From: Candidatus Nitrosotalea bavarica
Lineage (GTDB): Archaea; Thermoproteota; Nitrososphaeria; Nitrososphaerales; Nitrosopumilaceae
Assembly (NCBI RefSeq): GCF_900167955.1
Contig: NZ_FUYK01000003.1
Coordinates: forward strand, 62,001-126,000
DNA length: 64,000 nucleotides
Direction: 5' to 3'
Part shown: one piece after another, positions 1 through 8,662 of the stretch
Position numbering within the stretch: position 1 is the stretch's first letter
Layout of the letters: each line of letters starts with the position of its first letter
The notes under the pieces: generated by a model
Databases searched by the model: none
The model's input: only the letters and a program-made list of their open reading frames with translations
Told to the model about the DNA's origin: nothing
Made by a program: the position numbers and the translations under genes

Positions 1-35
1 AAATTATTTGGTCATGGCCTAGACATGAAATAAGG

Positions 36-109
36 TGCCGCCGGCAAGACTTGAACATGCGACAGCTCGGTCTTCAGCCGAGTGCTCTCCCGGGCTGAGC
101 TACGGCGGC
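36..109 (-). tRNA. tRNA-Phe (GAA)
   Basis: The minus strand folds into a 74-nt cloverleaf. The acceptor GCCGCCG pairs with CGGCGGC, followed by discriminator A. The anticodon arm CTCGG-CTGAAGA-CCGAG carries anticodon GAA (Phe), and the T loop is TTCAAGT. The T stem has one apparent T-T mismatch. There is no intron, and the sequence after the discriminator reads CC but not a full CCA, so CCA is probably added after transcription. Confidence 0.93.
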
Positions 110-152
110 ACGTTTGATTCTCAAAGTATTCGGGAATTAAAGTGTGTCTCTC

Positions 153-689
153 CTATTTTTTCCAAGCAACGTCAGAAATCTTTTTTCTTTTATTTATTGT
201 TCTGGCTATCACAAAAAGAAGATCTGATAACCTATTCATGTAGACCAAACATTCGTTGTTTATCTTATCTACCTCTGACAGGTTTACGACATTTATCTCA
301 GCTCTTCTACAGATGGCTCTTGCCAGATGGACCTGTGATACAACCAAGTCCCCTCCCGGTAAGATGAAAAAAGTTATTGGTGATAATTTCTCCTCTAACC
401 TGTCAATCGCTTTTTCAAGAAATAATACCATATCAGATGTAACCCTGTTTGATTTGTTACTCAAATTTGGATTTGCAAGATCTGCGCCAACTACAAACAA
501 GTCATTTTGTATTTTTGTCAACAAATCACGAATATCTTTTCCTAATTTTGAAGACAGTATAATTCCAATAGATGCATTAAGTTCATCCACCATACCATAA
601 GTTGCAATTCTAGGGTTTGATTTTTTTACACGCTTGTTTCCAATCAATCCAGTAGTTCCATCATCGCCAGTTTTAGTATAAATTTTCAT
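153..689 (-). CDS. Cob(I)alamin adenosyltransferase, PduO type
   Basis: This 178-residue protein matches the PduO-type ATP:corrinoid adenosyltransferase family in length and motifs. The N-terminal nucleotide-binding stretch is TKTGDDGTTGL (residues 5-15), YGMVDELN lies at 31-38, and an Arg-rich helix ARAICRRAE sits in the C-terminal third. The enzyme transfers adenosyl from ATP to Co(I) corrinoid to make adenosylcobalamin, needed by B12-dependent mutases and ribonucleotide reductase in the cytoplasm. It is a single gene next to tRNA-Phe and divergent from the HD hydrolase. The start is an ATG. The family assignment is firm; the in vivo role is known from the family, not shown here. Confidence 0.9.
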   Translation of the reverse strand: MKIYTKTGDDGTTGLIGNKRVKKSNPRIATYGMVDELNASIGIILSSKLGKDIRDLLTKIQNDLFVVGADLANPNLSNKSNRVTSDMVLFLEKAIDRLEEKLSPITFFILPGGDLVVSQVHLARAICRRAEINVVNLSEVDKINNECLVYMNRLSDLLFVIARTINKRKKISDVAWKK

Positions 690-799
690 AATTACACGTT
701 AGTGATTCTTGTCATTTTAATCTTGTTTGAACATATTGATATTTTAAAACTGCCAAATAGACTCAAAGATTAAAACAGGAATCATGGGAAGAATTACTT

Positions 800-1330
800 G
801 TGTTGTTTGACTTTTTCTACCTAGTATCAGAACTCAAAAAAGTACCACGTAAGGGATGGATGAGCAAAGTTGGCATAGAACACCCAGAATCAGTAGCAGA
901 CCATTCTTACGGAACTGCAGTCATGGCAATGGTTTTGTCCGACTCACAAAAATTGGACACGGAAAAAATTCTCAAAATGGCACTCCTTCATGATTTAGCA
1001 GAATCAATCACTGGAGATTTTATGCCAGAGGAGATCTCAAAAGAGAACAAGAAGATAGCTGAAGATGATGCCATGAAAGAGATCTTCTCCAAGCTGCCAG
1101 ACAATCTTGCAGAGCAATATGACAAAGTATGGCAGGAATATAGTCAAGCAAATACAAAAGAGTCTATTCTCTTACATGAAATTGACAAGCTAGAGATGGC
1201 AATCCAAGCTGTAAAATATTCTTCGGAGGGATTTTCAAATGAAAAATTGAGTTTGTTTGTAGACTCGGCAAAAAAAGAGATAAAATCAAAAGAACTTTTG
1301 GACATACTTGATACACTATCGTATAAATAA
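800..1330 (+). CDS. HD-domain hydrolase (YfbR/HDDC2-like)
   Basis: This is a 176-residue metal-dependent phosphohydrolase of the HD superfamily. The metal ligands are visible: His35 in ESVADHSYG, the His64-Asp65 pair in ALLHDLAES, and a later Asp in LHEIDKLEM. The nearest relatives by pattern are the HDDC2/YfbR nucleoside 5'-monophosphate phosphatases, so a role in nucleotide-pool cleaning is likely. The start is a GTG at 800; the nearby ATG at 784 is out of frame. The next gene follows 20 bp after its stop, suggesting co-transcription. The exact substrate cannot be read from sequence. Confidence 0.82.
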   Translation: MLFDFFYLVSELKKVPRKGWMSKVGIEHPESVADHSYGTAVMAMVLSDSQKLDTEKILKMALLHDLAESITGDFMPEEISKENKKIAEDDAMKEIFSKLPDNLAEQYDKVWQEYSQANTKESILLHEIDKLEMAIQAVKYSSEGFSNEKLSLFVDSAKKEIKSKELLDILDTLSYK

Positions 1331-1350
1331 CTAGAACTAGTTTTTCAATC

Positions 1351-1698
1351 ATGCAATATTTTGTTGCGCTAAAAATTGGTGAGAAGAGAGTCAAAGAGAC
1401 ACGTGAGTACCTCAACAAATTATGCAATGATCAAGCAATGCCTGCTTTAGCACTCAGAGATAACAAGACCAATGTCTGGGAACCAGTAGGCGAGGAAAAT
1501 CTCTATGCGGTTCTAAATAATACAGGAGGATATGTCTTGTCAGATTCTACTGGATTTATGATAGTAATTTGTGATAAAAATGGAATTTCTAAAGCACTTG
1601 TTAGAGGTCTTAACGCTGAGCGCAAAGATGCCATTGTTACAAGAATAAAATCAGATAACATACAAGAGCACACGGGCGATGTTGTTCTTCCCGTTTAA
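1351..1698 (+). CDS. Conserved-looking hypothetical protein, 115 aa
   Basis: I do not recognise a family. The protein is soluble, mixed alpha/beta, with no signal peptide or membrane segment. It starts MQYFVALKIGEKRVKE and alternates short hydrophobic strands with charged helices. Codon use resembles the neighbouring core genes. The ATG lies 20 bp after the HD hydrolase stop, so the two are probably one transcript. No metal-binding or catalytic pattern stands out. Confidence 0.7.
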   Translation: MQYFVALKIGEKRVKETREYLNKLCNDQAMPALALRDNKTNVWEPVGEENLYAVLNNTGGYVLSDSTGFMIVICDKNGISKALVRGLNAERKDAIVTRIKSDNIQEHTGDVVLPV

Positions 1699-1772
1699 TG
1701 ATTTTATTTTCGAGAATGTTGACAAATAATTGACACCAAGATTAAATTAGTACAAATACAGAATCTTAGGAA

Positions 1773-3008
1773 ATGGCCAAGAAATTCACTCATGAGATAG
1801 AAGTAAAAGGCCATCTCATTGATTCCATGATACTAACCAAAATTTTTGATGTCATCATGGACCTCAAGGGTGAGTTTCAAGTACAAGAGTTCAAGGTTGG
1901 CAAGCACAAAAAAGATGCGAGTTATGCAAAACTTACAATTCAGGGTCAATCACAGGCTCACCTTGATAAAATTCTAGAAGCGATATACCGCGAGGGCGCA
2001 ACATCAAAGATTGAGCAATCTATCTCGCTAAAACCTGCACAAAAAGACATGGTAATGCCAGATGATTTTTACAGTACTACTAACAATCATACCGAAATAT
2101 TTCACAAAGGAAAATGGATCAAGGTAGAAAACATGATGATGGACAAATGCATCACCGTTAAAGAAAACAGGGCATTTTGTACTCCAATTCGAGAGGTAAA
2201 AAAAGGGGACAAGATAATTGTAGGAGAAAAAGGAATGCGTGTCACTCCACCTGAAAGACCAAGAGAAGGTGTAAACCTATTTCAATTCATGAGCAGTGGT
2301 AGCTCAAGTGAGAGACCAACACAACACATTGCAAGAAAAGTTGCAGAAGACATTTACAGAATAAAGAAGCAAGGCGGAAAGATTGTTCTTGTAGGAGGAC
2401 CTGCAATTGTACACACTGGGGCATCTGATTCTATTGCAATGTTGATAAGAACAGGATTCATCAATGCAGTTCTTGCAGGCAATGCACTTGCAGTTCATGA
2501 TATCGAATATTCAACTCTTGGTACGTCACTTGGAATGAATGTTCAAGATGGAACGCTTGCAGTAAGAGGGCATAGAAATCATATGCAGGCAATAAATGCA
2601 GTCTTCAAAGCTGGGTCAATTCCAAAAATGGTAGAAAAAAAACTATTGACTAGAGGTATAATGTACGAATGTGTAAAAAATAAAGTTCCTTTTGTACTTG
2701 CAGGGTCTCTAAGAGACGACGGTCCACTACCAGATGTCATTACAGACATGACAGTTGCTCAGCGCAAATACAAGGAGATTGTAAAAAATGCAAAACTTGT
2801 CATCATGGTTTCAACAATGCTCCACTCCATTGCCACAGGCAATATGCTGCCTGCTGACGTCAAAGTAATTGTAGTAGATATCAGTCAGCCAACTGTAACA
2901 AAACTTATGGACAGAGGTACATGGCAGGCACTTGGCATAGTGACTGACGTAGGAGCATTTTTGCCTCTAGTGACACAAGAAATTCAGAAACTATCCAAAC
3001 GTCACTAA
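1773..3008 (+). CDS. Archaeal-type ornithine cyclodeaminase (TIGR00300 / LOR-SDH-like)
   Basis: The 411-residue protein matches the archaeal TIGR00300 family, which has been linked to NAD-dependent ornithine cyclodeaminase activity (ornithine to proline plus ammonia). The N-terminal half starts with a small alpha/beta domain (HEIEVKGHLIDSMIL, residues 6-20). The C-terminal half is Rossmann-like with a glycine-rich segment VLVGGPAIVHTGASDS near residue 210. It shares this region with the C-terminal part of AgrE/ArgZ-type arginine enzymes. The gene is monocistronic, with the ATG at 1773. The older annotation for this family, LOR/SDH bifunctional conserved region, describes homology only. The function is assigned from family knowledge. 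Confidence 0.82.
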   Translation: MAKKFTHEIEVKGHLIDSMILTKIFDVIMDLKGEFQVQEFKVGKHKKDASYAKLTIQGQSQAHLDKILEAIYREGATSKIEQSISLKPAQKDMVMPDDFYSTTNNHTEIFHKGKWIKVENMMMDKCITVKENRAFCTPIREVKKGDKIIVGEKGMRVTPPERPREGVNLFQFMSSGSSSERPTQHIARKVAEDIYRIKKQGGKIVLVGGPAIVHTGASDSIAMLIRTGFINAVLAGNALAVHDIEYSTLGTSLGMNVQDGTLAVRGHRNHMQAINAVFKAGSIPKMVEKKLLTRGIMYECVKNKVPFVLAGSLRDDGPLPDVITDMTVAQRKYKEIVKNAKLVIMVSTMLHSIATGNMLPADVKVIVVDISQPTVTKLMDRGTWQALGIVTDVGAFLPLVTQEIQKLSKRH

Positions 3009-3130
3009 GATCACACCTATAGAATCAAATTTAATTTCTACAAAATCCAATCATTGAAATGACAATTATGGGATTATCACATTTGATAGTAATGGCGTGG
3101 TTTTAATTTTTGAATAAACAAAAATTACAC

Positions 3131-4993
3131 ATGGAACCTAAGAAAGAGGGAATACGCCAATTTGTGTGGTTTGTAAAGCATTATCCAGTTCCAGTTCTTG
3201 CCCTAATCGGATTATTTGTAGGAGGAATATTACAAGTATCCCATGAAGAGCAAGCAGGAAAAATTGCGTGGTTTGTTACTCTAATAGGCGGAGGAATTCC
3301 AGTAGTTTGGCAAACTGCCCGCGAAATTTTACACAAACACTTTGTTGCAGATATAGTTGCAATGCTTGCAATCATTGTCTCCATAATACTCAATGATGCA
3401 TTTCCAGGTGTGATTATTGTCTTGATGCAATCAGGCGGAAAAGCGTTAGAAGATTATGCATACAGACGAGCTTCATCCTCACTTGACAATTTGTTATCAA
3501 GAGCACCAAGGATTGCACATAGAAAAACAGACCACGGCATAGAGGAAATTCAAGTATCGCAAATAAACATAGATGATATTTTGATCATCAAGCCAGGCGA
3601 TTTAATTCCAGTTGATGGGGAGGTATTGAGTTTGCAAGCACGTATTGATGAATCATCATTAACTGGAGAGCCATTACCAAAATCAAAAACTTGTGGAGAT
3701 CAAGTATTTAGTGGAACAATAAACATTGGCGATGCATTTGATATCACAGCTGCAAGAAAAAGTGACGAGAGTCAATATTCAAAAATTGTAAAACTTGTAA
3801 AAAAAGCACAGCAAGAAAAGGCACCAATTCAAAGGCTAGCAGACAAATATGCAGTGTGGTTCACTCCACTTACACTGGTAGTAAGTGCAGCCGGATGGCT
3901 AGTTACCAATAATTTTGAAACAATTTTGTCAGTACTAGTTGTGGCAACTCCATGTTCTCTAATCTTTGCCACACCTGTTGCAATTATCAGTGGAATAAAC
4001 AGGGCGGCAAAAACTGGAATAATAATCAAGACAGGTGCTGCCATCGAACAAGTAGCAAGAACACAAGTTGCAATATTTGATAAAACTGGAACTATAACAT
4101 TTGGGACTCCAGCTGTTGAGAGAATAATCTCCTTTGATGGGAGATCTTGTGATGAGATTTTATTAAAAGCTGCAAGTCTTGAGCAGATGTCATCTCACCC
4201 AATAGCTTCCATGATAGTCCAAAAAGGAAAGGAAAAGTTTGAGAAATTACTAGTACCGGAAAATTTTCGTGAAATATCTGGCGCGGGCGTAGAAGGAAGA
4301 ATAGGTGAAGATCATATTATGATAGGAGCTCCTAGCATATTTGAAAACTTGGGAGCAGATATTTTTGATGGTGTAAACACTGCGGCAGATCAGATAAAAC
4401 AAGATGGTAAAATGTTTGCGTTTGTTGCATTAAATGGAAAACTAGCTGGGGCGATATTATTTGCTGATGAGATACGACCAGATGTGAAAACCATGATTCA
4501 GAGACTAAAAACCATTGGAATAAAGAAAACTGTTTTGCTTACAGGAGATATCAAAAATAATGCAAGAAACATTGCAGAACAGGCAGGTATTACAGATTAT
4601 GAGGCAGAACTTGTCCCTGAAGAAAAGGTAGTTGCAGTAAAAAAACTAAGACAGGAATATGAGAACGTCATCATGGTTGGAGATGGAATTAATGATGCTC
4701 CAGCTTTGGCAGCATCAACTGTTGGAATTGCAATGGGTGCAAGGGGAACTGCCATCTCTGCAGAAGCTGCAGACATAGTATTGTTAGAGGACAGTGTTTC
4801 AAAGGTCGTAGATACAATTGAGATTGGCAAAAGAACAATCTCTGTTGCAAAACAAAGCATCTTTGTTGGTCTAGGGGGTAGCTTTTTCTTTATGGGAATA
4901 GCAATGTTTGGCCACCTTCCACCGGCAATCGGAGCATTACTACAAGAAGTTCTTGATGTCAGTGTAATACTAAATGCATTACGCGCAAGGTAG
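3131..4993 (+). CDS. Heavy-metal-type P1B ATPase with TPC metal motif
   Basis: A P-type ATPase with all core motifs: actuator loop LTGEP (usual form TGES), phosphorylation site DKTGT (Asp317), an HP pair in SSHPIASM, and hinge GDGINDAP (Asp518). The transmembrane metal motif is ATPCSL (Thr273-Pro274-Cys275) rather than CPC or SPC. There is no N-terminal CxxC metal-binding domain. At about 620 residues it is short for the class. The open frame extends to a TTG at 3110, but the ATG at 3131 is the more likely start. It probably exports or loads a transition-metal cation. The substrate is not predictable from the uncommon TPC motif. It is followed by a convergent Nramp-like gene. Confidence 0.85.
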   Translation: MEPKKEGIRQFVWFVKHYPVPVLALIGLFVGGILQVSHEEQAGKIAWFVTLIGGGIPVVWQTAREILHKHFVADIVAMLAIIVSIILNDAFPGVIIVLMQSGGKALEDYAYRRASSSLDNLLSRAPRIAHRKTDHGIEEIQVSQINIDDILIIKPGDLIPVDGEVLSLQARIDESSLTGEPLPKSKTCGDQVFSGTINIGDAFDITAARKSDESQYSKIVKLVKKAQQEKAPIQRLADKYAVWFTPLTLVVSAAGWLVTNNFETILSVLVVATPCSLIFATPVAIISGINRAAKTGIIIKTGAAIEQVARTQVAIFDKTGTITFGTPAVERIISFDGRSCDEILLKAASLEQMSSHPIASMIVQKGKEKFEKLLVPENFREISGAGVEGRIGEDHIMIGAPSIFENLGADIFDGVNTAADQIKQDGKMFAFVALNGKLAGAILFADEIRPDVKTMIQRLKTIGIKKTVLLTGDIKNNARNIAEQAGITDYEAELVPEEKVVAVKKLRQEYENVIMVGDGINDAPALAASTVGIAMGARGTAISAEAADIVLLEDSVSKVVDTIEIGKRTISVAKQSIFVGLGGSFFFMGIAMFGHLPPAIGALLQEVLDVSVILNALRAR

Positions 4994-5042
4994 TATCTTG
5001 GCGATATGACCAGCCATTAGATTTTTTTGTAAATAGATGAAC

Positions 5043-6341
5043 TCATGTCTGCCAAGTTAGAAACATGATTACTGCTGAGAACCCCATAACTAAAACAGTA
5101 ATCCAGCCAATGACATTAGATATTTTTCCAGTGGTCCTACCCTCAAGAATTTTCTTATCATTTCCAATTTTCACAATTAGAACAAGAAGTGGAACGGCAA
5201 TAACACCATTGATAACGGCTGCATATATCAGAGCCTTAATCGGATCAATATTTGCAAAATCTATCCAGAGCCCTACTACAGTGGATGCAGCTATAATCAA
5301 GTAAAATCCCTTGGCTTGTCGGAATTTTTTATTTAATCCCTGCTTCCACCCCAATTGCTCTGATAATGCATATGCGGAAGAACCTGCAAGTACTGGTATT
5401 GCAAGGAGTCCCACACCGATTACCCCAAAAGCAAAGATGATTTTTGCCAATTCTCCTGAATGAGGAAATGTCTTCACTAGAGGCTCAAGTGCCTTTGCGG
5501 CCTGATCTGCTGTAGCTATATCGGTTATACCATTCACATGAAGTGTTCCCGCCGTTGTAATTATGATAAACCACATTACTATTTGGGAAAATGCCATCCC
5601 AACTGCAACATCTTTTCGCATCGTCCTGATTTCTTTATTTTGAATTTTCGGAGGACTTTCTCCGATATTTTTTATTTTATTTTGTAGGACTTTATCCTCA
5701 GCTTCTTCAGACGCTTGCCAAAAAAATAGATATGGTGATATCGTAGTACCAAATATTGCAACAAACAACATTGCAAAAGCTGGAGTAAATTCAATATGAG
5801 GAATTACACTTGCAACTAAAATTTCAGTCCAGTTTTCTCCTACAATAAATGCAGTTATCATATAAGCAAGTAAGCTTAGAGCCAGATACTTGAGTATTGT
5901 AACATATTTCCTATAAGGCACAAAAATTTCTGCACAAATAATAAGTGCAGTAAAAAGTATAGTTACAATAACTATTGGTAAATGTGGGAAAACAAGTTTT
6001 ACTGATGCAGACATTGCACCAATGTCTGCTCCAATGTTTATTGTATTTGCAATCAAAAGAAGACTAATGATTGGGTAGACTATTTTTTTCGAATATCTTT
6101 TTTTTACAATGCCTGCCAATCCACTTCCAGTAACAAGCCCAATACGTGCACATATCTCCTGAATTACAAACATCATTGGAAGCATGAATAATGCCATCCA
6201 CAATGTTGTAAAACCAAATTGTGCACCTGCTTGAGAATAGGTTGCAATTCCAGATGGGTCGTCATCTGCGGCTCCAGATATCCATCCAGGACCCAAGATC
6301 TTGAAGAATGATTTTATTTTCAATAATCGTGAGTCTGACAT
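5043..6341 (-). CDS. Nramp-family metal ion transporter, variant ion site
   Basis: A 432-residue integral membrane protein with about 11 hydrophobic segments and the Nramp fold signature GPGWISGAADDDPSGIAT. The helix-1 ion motif reads Asp28-Pro-Ser-Gly instead of the classical Asp-Pro-Gly-Asn. The helix-6 segment (GMAFSQIVMW) lacks the classical Met-Pro-His. Both ligand sets differ from Mn/Fe Nramps, so the ion could be Mn, Mg or another cation. It is separated by about 57 bp from the phosphoribosyltransferase gene read in the same direction. Family confidence is high and substrate confidence is low. Confidence 0.85.
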   Translation of the reverse strand: MSDSRLLKIKSFFKILGPGWISGAADDDPSGIATYSQAGAQFGFTTLWMALFMLPMMFVIQEICARIGLVTGSGLAGIVKKRYSKKIVYPIISLLLIANTINIGADIGAMSASVKLVFPHLPIVIVTILFTALIICAEIFVPYRKYVTILKYLALSLLAYMITAFIVGENWTEILVASVIPHIEFTPAFAMLFVAIFGTTISPYLFFWQASEEAEDKVLQNKIKNIGESPPKIQNKEIRTMRKDVAVGMAFSQIVMWFIIITTAGTLHVNGITDIATADQAAKALEPLVKTFPHSGELAKIIFAFGVIGVGLLAIPVLAGSSAYALSEQLGWKQGLNKKFRQAKGFYLIIAASTVVGLWIDFANIDPIKALIYAAVINGVIAVPLLVLIVKIGNDKKILEGRTTGKISNVIGWITVLVMGFSAVIMFLTWQT

Positions 6342-6398
6342 CTATTGCATATTTGGTTTAATTGTAATAATATGGTTTGAAAACATGATATAGTCACA

Positions 6399-7046
6399 TT
6401 ATTTGAGACTCTTTGGCCTAAATCCATAACTGCTCATGATTTCAGCCACCTGATAATCTTCAACTTGATCAAAGGATTGGTAAAATTCTCCAACCGCACC
6501 AAAGGCTTCAGGAGCGTCCAATACAACAACTTCTGCCATTTTGGATAACCTCTCAATGGTATCCCTTGGCCCAATAGGAATTGCCACGATGACTCGCTTG
6601 GGGTTTTGTTTTTTTATCCATTCCAATGCAACAAAGACTGTTGCACCAGTGGCAATGCCATCATCAACAAGAACAACAGTTCTATTTTTTATGTCATAGT
6701 CAGTTCTTCCTCTAAATTTTACTAGTCTGTGCTCAATATCTTCCATCTGCTCTGCAATTTTTTCATCTAGATAATTTTTTGGAATGCCCAACGCATTTAT
6801 CAATTCAGAGTTTGGAAAAAAACTACCATCATGTGCTACTGCCCCTATTGCAAGTTCCGGATTATGTGGCGCTCCTACTTTTCGTGAAACAATGATGTCA
6901 AGTGAGAGTCCCAAGATTTTTGCAATCACATCACCTGTCACTACACCTCCACGTGGAATTGCCAAGATTATGGGATTTTCTTTTTTTATCCATTCTAGTT
7001 TCTTTGCAAGTTTTTGAGCCGCATCAACTCGGTCTTTGAATATCAA
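6399..7046 (-). CDS. Phosphoribosyltransferase-fold protein
   Basis: A 215-residue type I phosphoribosyltransferase domain. The PRPP-binding loop is VVLVDDGIATGAT, about residues 123-135, with two acidic residues before the Gly-rich turn. An upstream stretch AIPRGGVV is typical of the stand-alone PRTases found beside dienelactone-hydrolase-like proteins. It overlaps the end of the alpha/beta hydrolase gene by 4 bp, implying translational coupling. The substrate base is unknown. The pair is recurrent in prokaryotes and is sometimes fused, suggesting a joint role, but the reaction is not established from this sequence. Confidence 0.83.
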   Translation of the reverse strand: MIFKDRVDAAQKLAKKLEWIKKENPIILAIPRGGVVTGDVIAKILGLSLDIIVSRKVGAPHNPELAIGAVAHDGSFFPNSELINALGIPKNYLDEKIAEQMEDIEHRLVKFRGRTDYDIKNRTVVLVDDGIATGATVFVALEWIKKQNPKRVIVAIPIGPRDTIERLSKMAEVVVLDAPEAFGAVGEFYQSFDQVEDYQVAEIMSSYGFRPKSLK

Positions 7047-7735
7047 TTAGACTCTCCAATATATCTCATAAACCAATCAGTAGCGTGTTTAGCAACTTGT
7101 TCTAGTTTTCCAGGTTCTTCAAAAAGATGAGTAGCTTCCTGTATGATGATTAATTTCTTTTCTGATTTTAATTTATCCATTGCCTGTTTGTTTAATTCTA
7201 TGACAACATCATCATAACCTCCCACTAGTAGCAACGTAGGACATTTTACAGAGCTAAGATGAGGTCCGGCAAGATCTGGCCTTCCTCCTCGTGATACCAC
7301 TGCCTTGACTATATCTGGTCGTTCAGCTGCTGCCACCAAGGCCGCTGCTGCACCAGTACTTGCACCAAAATATCCGACATTTAGGTTTGATATCTTGGAA
7401 TTTTTCAAAAGCCAGTCAGTAGTTTCGACCAATCTTTGTGAGAGCAGAGATATATCAAATCTCAAATGCGCAGTTTGCATGTCTACTTCCTCCTCTTCTC
7501 GAGTCAACAGGTCAAATAACAATGCGGCAATCCCCTTTTGATTTAATTCTCTTGCAACAAAACGATTTCTTGGACTTGTCCTACTACTACCACTACCATG
7601 TGCAAAAAGTACTATACCAATAGAATTTTTCGGTATTGAAAGATTTCCCTCCAATTTAACCAAATCCAGTTGGATCTCTACAAATGTAGAATCTTTCTCA
7701 TTTTTTGTGAGTAGAACCATACCCAACCATGCCAT
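7043..7735 (-). CDS. Alpha/beta hydrolase (dienelactone hydrolase-like)
   Basis: A 230-residue alpha/beta hydrolase. The nucleophile elbow is GASTG (Ser126), the oxyanion strand is LFAHGSGSS (44-51), an acid lies in VGGYDDVV, and the catalytic His is in EATHLFEEPG near the C-terminus. It is the upstream member of a coupled pair with the phosphoribosyltransferase. The annotated ATG at 7735 lies inside a small Cys-rich gene; the in-frame ATG at 7720 shortens the overlap and is an equally good start. The natural substrate is unknown. Confidence 0.82.
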   Translation of the reverse strand: MAWLGMVLLTKNEKDSTFVEIQLDLVKLEGNLSIPKNSIGIVLFAHGSGSSRTSPRNRFVARELNQKGIAALLFDLLTREEEEVDMQTAHLRFDISLLSQRLVETTDWLLKNSKISNLNVGYFGASTGAAAALVAAAERPDIVKAVVSRGGRPDLAGPHLSSVKCPTLLLVGGYDDVVIELNKQAMDKLKSEKKLIIIQEATHLFEEPGKLEQVAKHATDWFMRYIGESN

Positions 7736-7871
7736 CTAATACCATCATATGATCTTCATCTTTACAACAAACACATTTGAGTTTGATACAGTCTCTAGCT
7801 ATGCCGTGATTACATGTTTTACATGTACACACCACATCTCGCGGCATTTGTTGTATTGTATCTTTATTCAT
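7698..7871 (-). CDS. Small Cys-rich protein, 57 aa
   Basis: A 57-codon frame with an ATG start lies directly upstream of the alpha/beta hydrolase and overlaps its 5' end. It carries a dense cysteine pattern, CTCKTC, then a lone Cys, then CVCCKDEDH (residues 15 to 41). Such spacing suggests a zinc- or metal-binding microprotein. The cysteine clustering is unlikely in random sequence. I know no named family. The likely transcript is Cys-rich protein, hydrolase, phosphoribosyltransferase. Confidence 0.6.
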   Translation of the reverse strand: MNKDTIQQMPRDVVCTCKTCNHGIARDCIKLKCVCCKDEDHMMVLDGMVGYGSTHKK

Positions 7872-7970
7872 ATTTGTAAGAAATTAATATGAAAATTCAA
7901 AGAATCTAAAATCTGTGCATATTCCATGAAATTATAAATCGTATTACAAAATATTTGAAGCCATCCCCAG

Positions 7971-7988
7971 ATTATCAGAAATGATAAT
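7971..7988. promoter_or_regulatory. Palindromic operator candidate ATTATCA-N4-TGATAAT
   Basis: A perfect inverted repeat ATTATCA-GAAA-TGATAAT lies 93 bp upstream of the universal stress protein gene at 8081. The same TTATCA-N4-TGATAA core recurs at 22965 and 46784, again in front of stress or signalling genes, suggesting a shared regulator. Confidence 0.5.
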
Positions 7989-8080
7989 TAATCAGGGATA
8001 CACATGCATAAGAAATATTCATGTTATCATGAATGAAATTGATAAACTGATTTAATTCCAAGCAGTGTCAAAAATGAGTC

Positions 8081-8536
8081 ATGGGCAAATCATATAACAA
8101 TATACTAGTTCCATACGATGGTTCAACATATTCTCAAAAGGCGCTCAAGATGGCATTTAACATGGCAAGAGCGTTTGATTCTGCATTACATCTGGTAAAT
8201 GTAATAGATGTAAGTACAGTTAGCCCTCCTGGGCAGATTCGTTCAAAAGATACTAGAAAGACCTTAGATCAGATCAAGAGTACAGTCAAGACTTCAGTCG
8301 AGTCGTATCTTCAAAAAATACAAAAAGAATATGTGGATTCAGGAGTAATTGTAAAAGGATTTGTTCTAGAAGGAGACATTACAGGAAAACTATTGAAGTT
8401 CATTGAAGACTACAATATTGATCTAGTGATTATAGGAAGCAAGGGTCTTTCAGGAGTTTCTAAAATAATGACTCTTGGCAGTGTGAGTAGAAAAGTTTCA
8501 GAACTTGCAAAATGCCCCGTAGTCATTGTTCGTTAA
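8081..8536 (+). CDS. Universal stress protein, UspA domain
   Basis: A 151-residue single Usp domain. It starts with ILVPYDGSTYSQKAL and ends with the ATP-binding signature G-x2-G-x9-G-S (IGSKGLSG followed by LGSVSRKV) and CPVVIVR. It is predicted to bind ATP and act as a cytoplasmic stress or signalling protein. It is one of five Usp genes within 14 kb, sharing a closely similar C-terminus. The ATG at 8081 follows a 209-bp upstream region that holds a palindromic operator candidate. The specific stress is not deducible. Confidence 0.88.
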   Translation: MGKSYNNILVPYDGSTYSQKALKMAFNMARAFDSALHLVNVIDVSTVSPPGQIRSKDTRKTLDQIKSTVKTSVESYLQKIQKEYVDSGVIVKGFVLEGDITGKLLKFIEDYNIDLVIIGSKGLSGVSKIMTLGSVSRKVSELAKCPVVIVR

Positions 8537-8662
8537 TACAACAAATCAGGGCCCGGATCTATTGCGGTATCACGTGTCTCTTCTCATTAATCAGATAAAT
8601 TCCAAAAATGGATAAAAAACTAAGAACTTAATTATTCATTAGTATAATTCCAAATACAGAAT

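Noticed and set aside
256-600. Long frame antisense to the cobalamin adenosyltransferase gene
   Set aside because: It is a shadow of the recognised gene with no domain pattern; the same holds for the other antisense frames over conserved genes such as gatA, the subtilase and the P-type ATPase.
8545-8556. GGGCCCGG near the end of the Usp gene
   Set aside because: It shares only the GGGCCC hexamer with the repeat family; flanks do not align.
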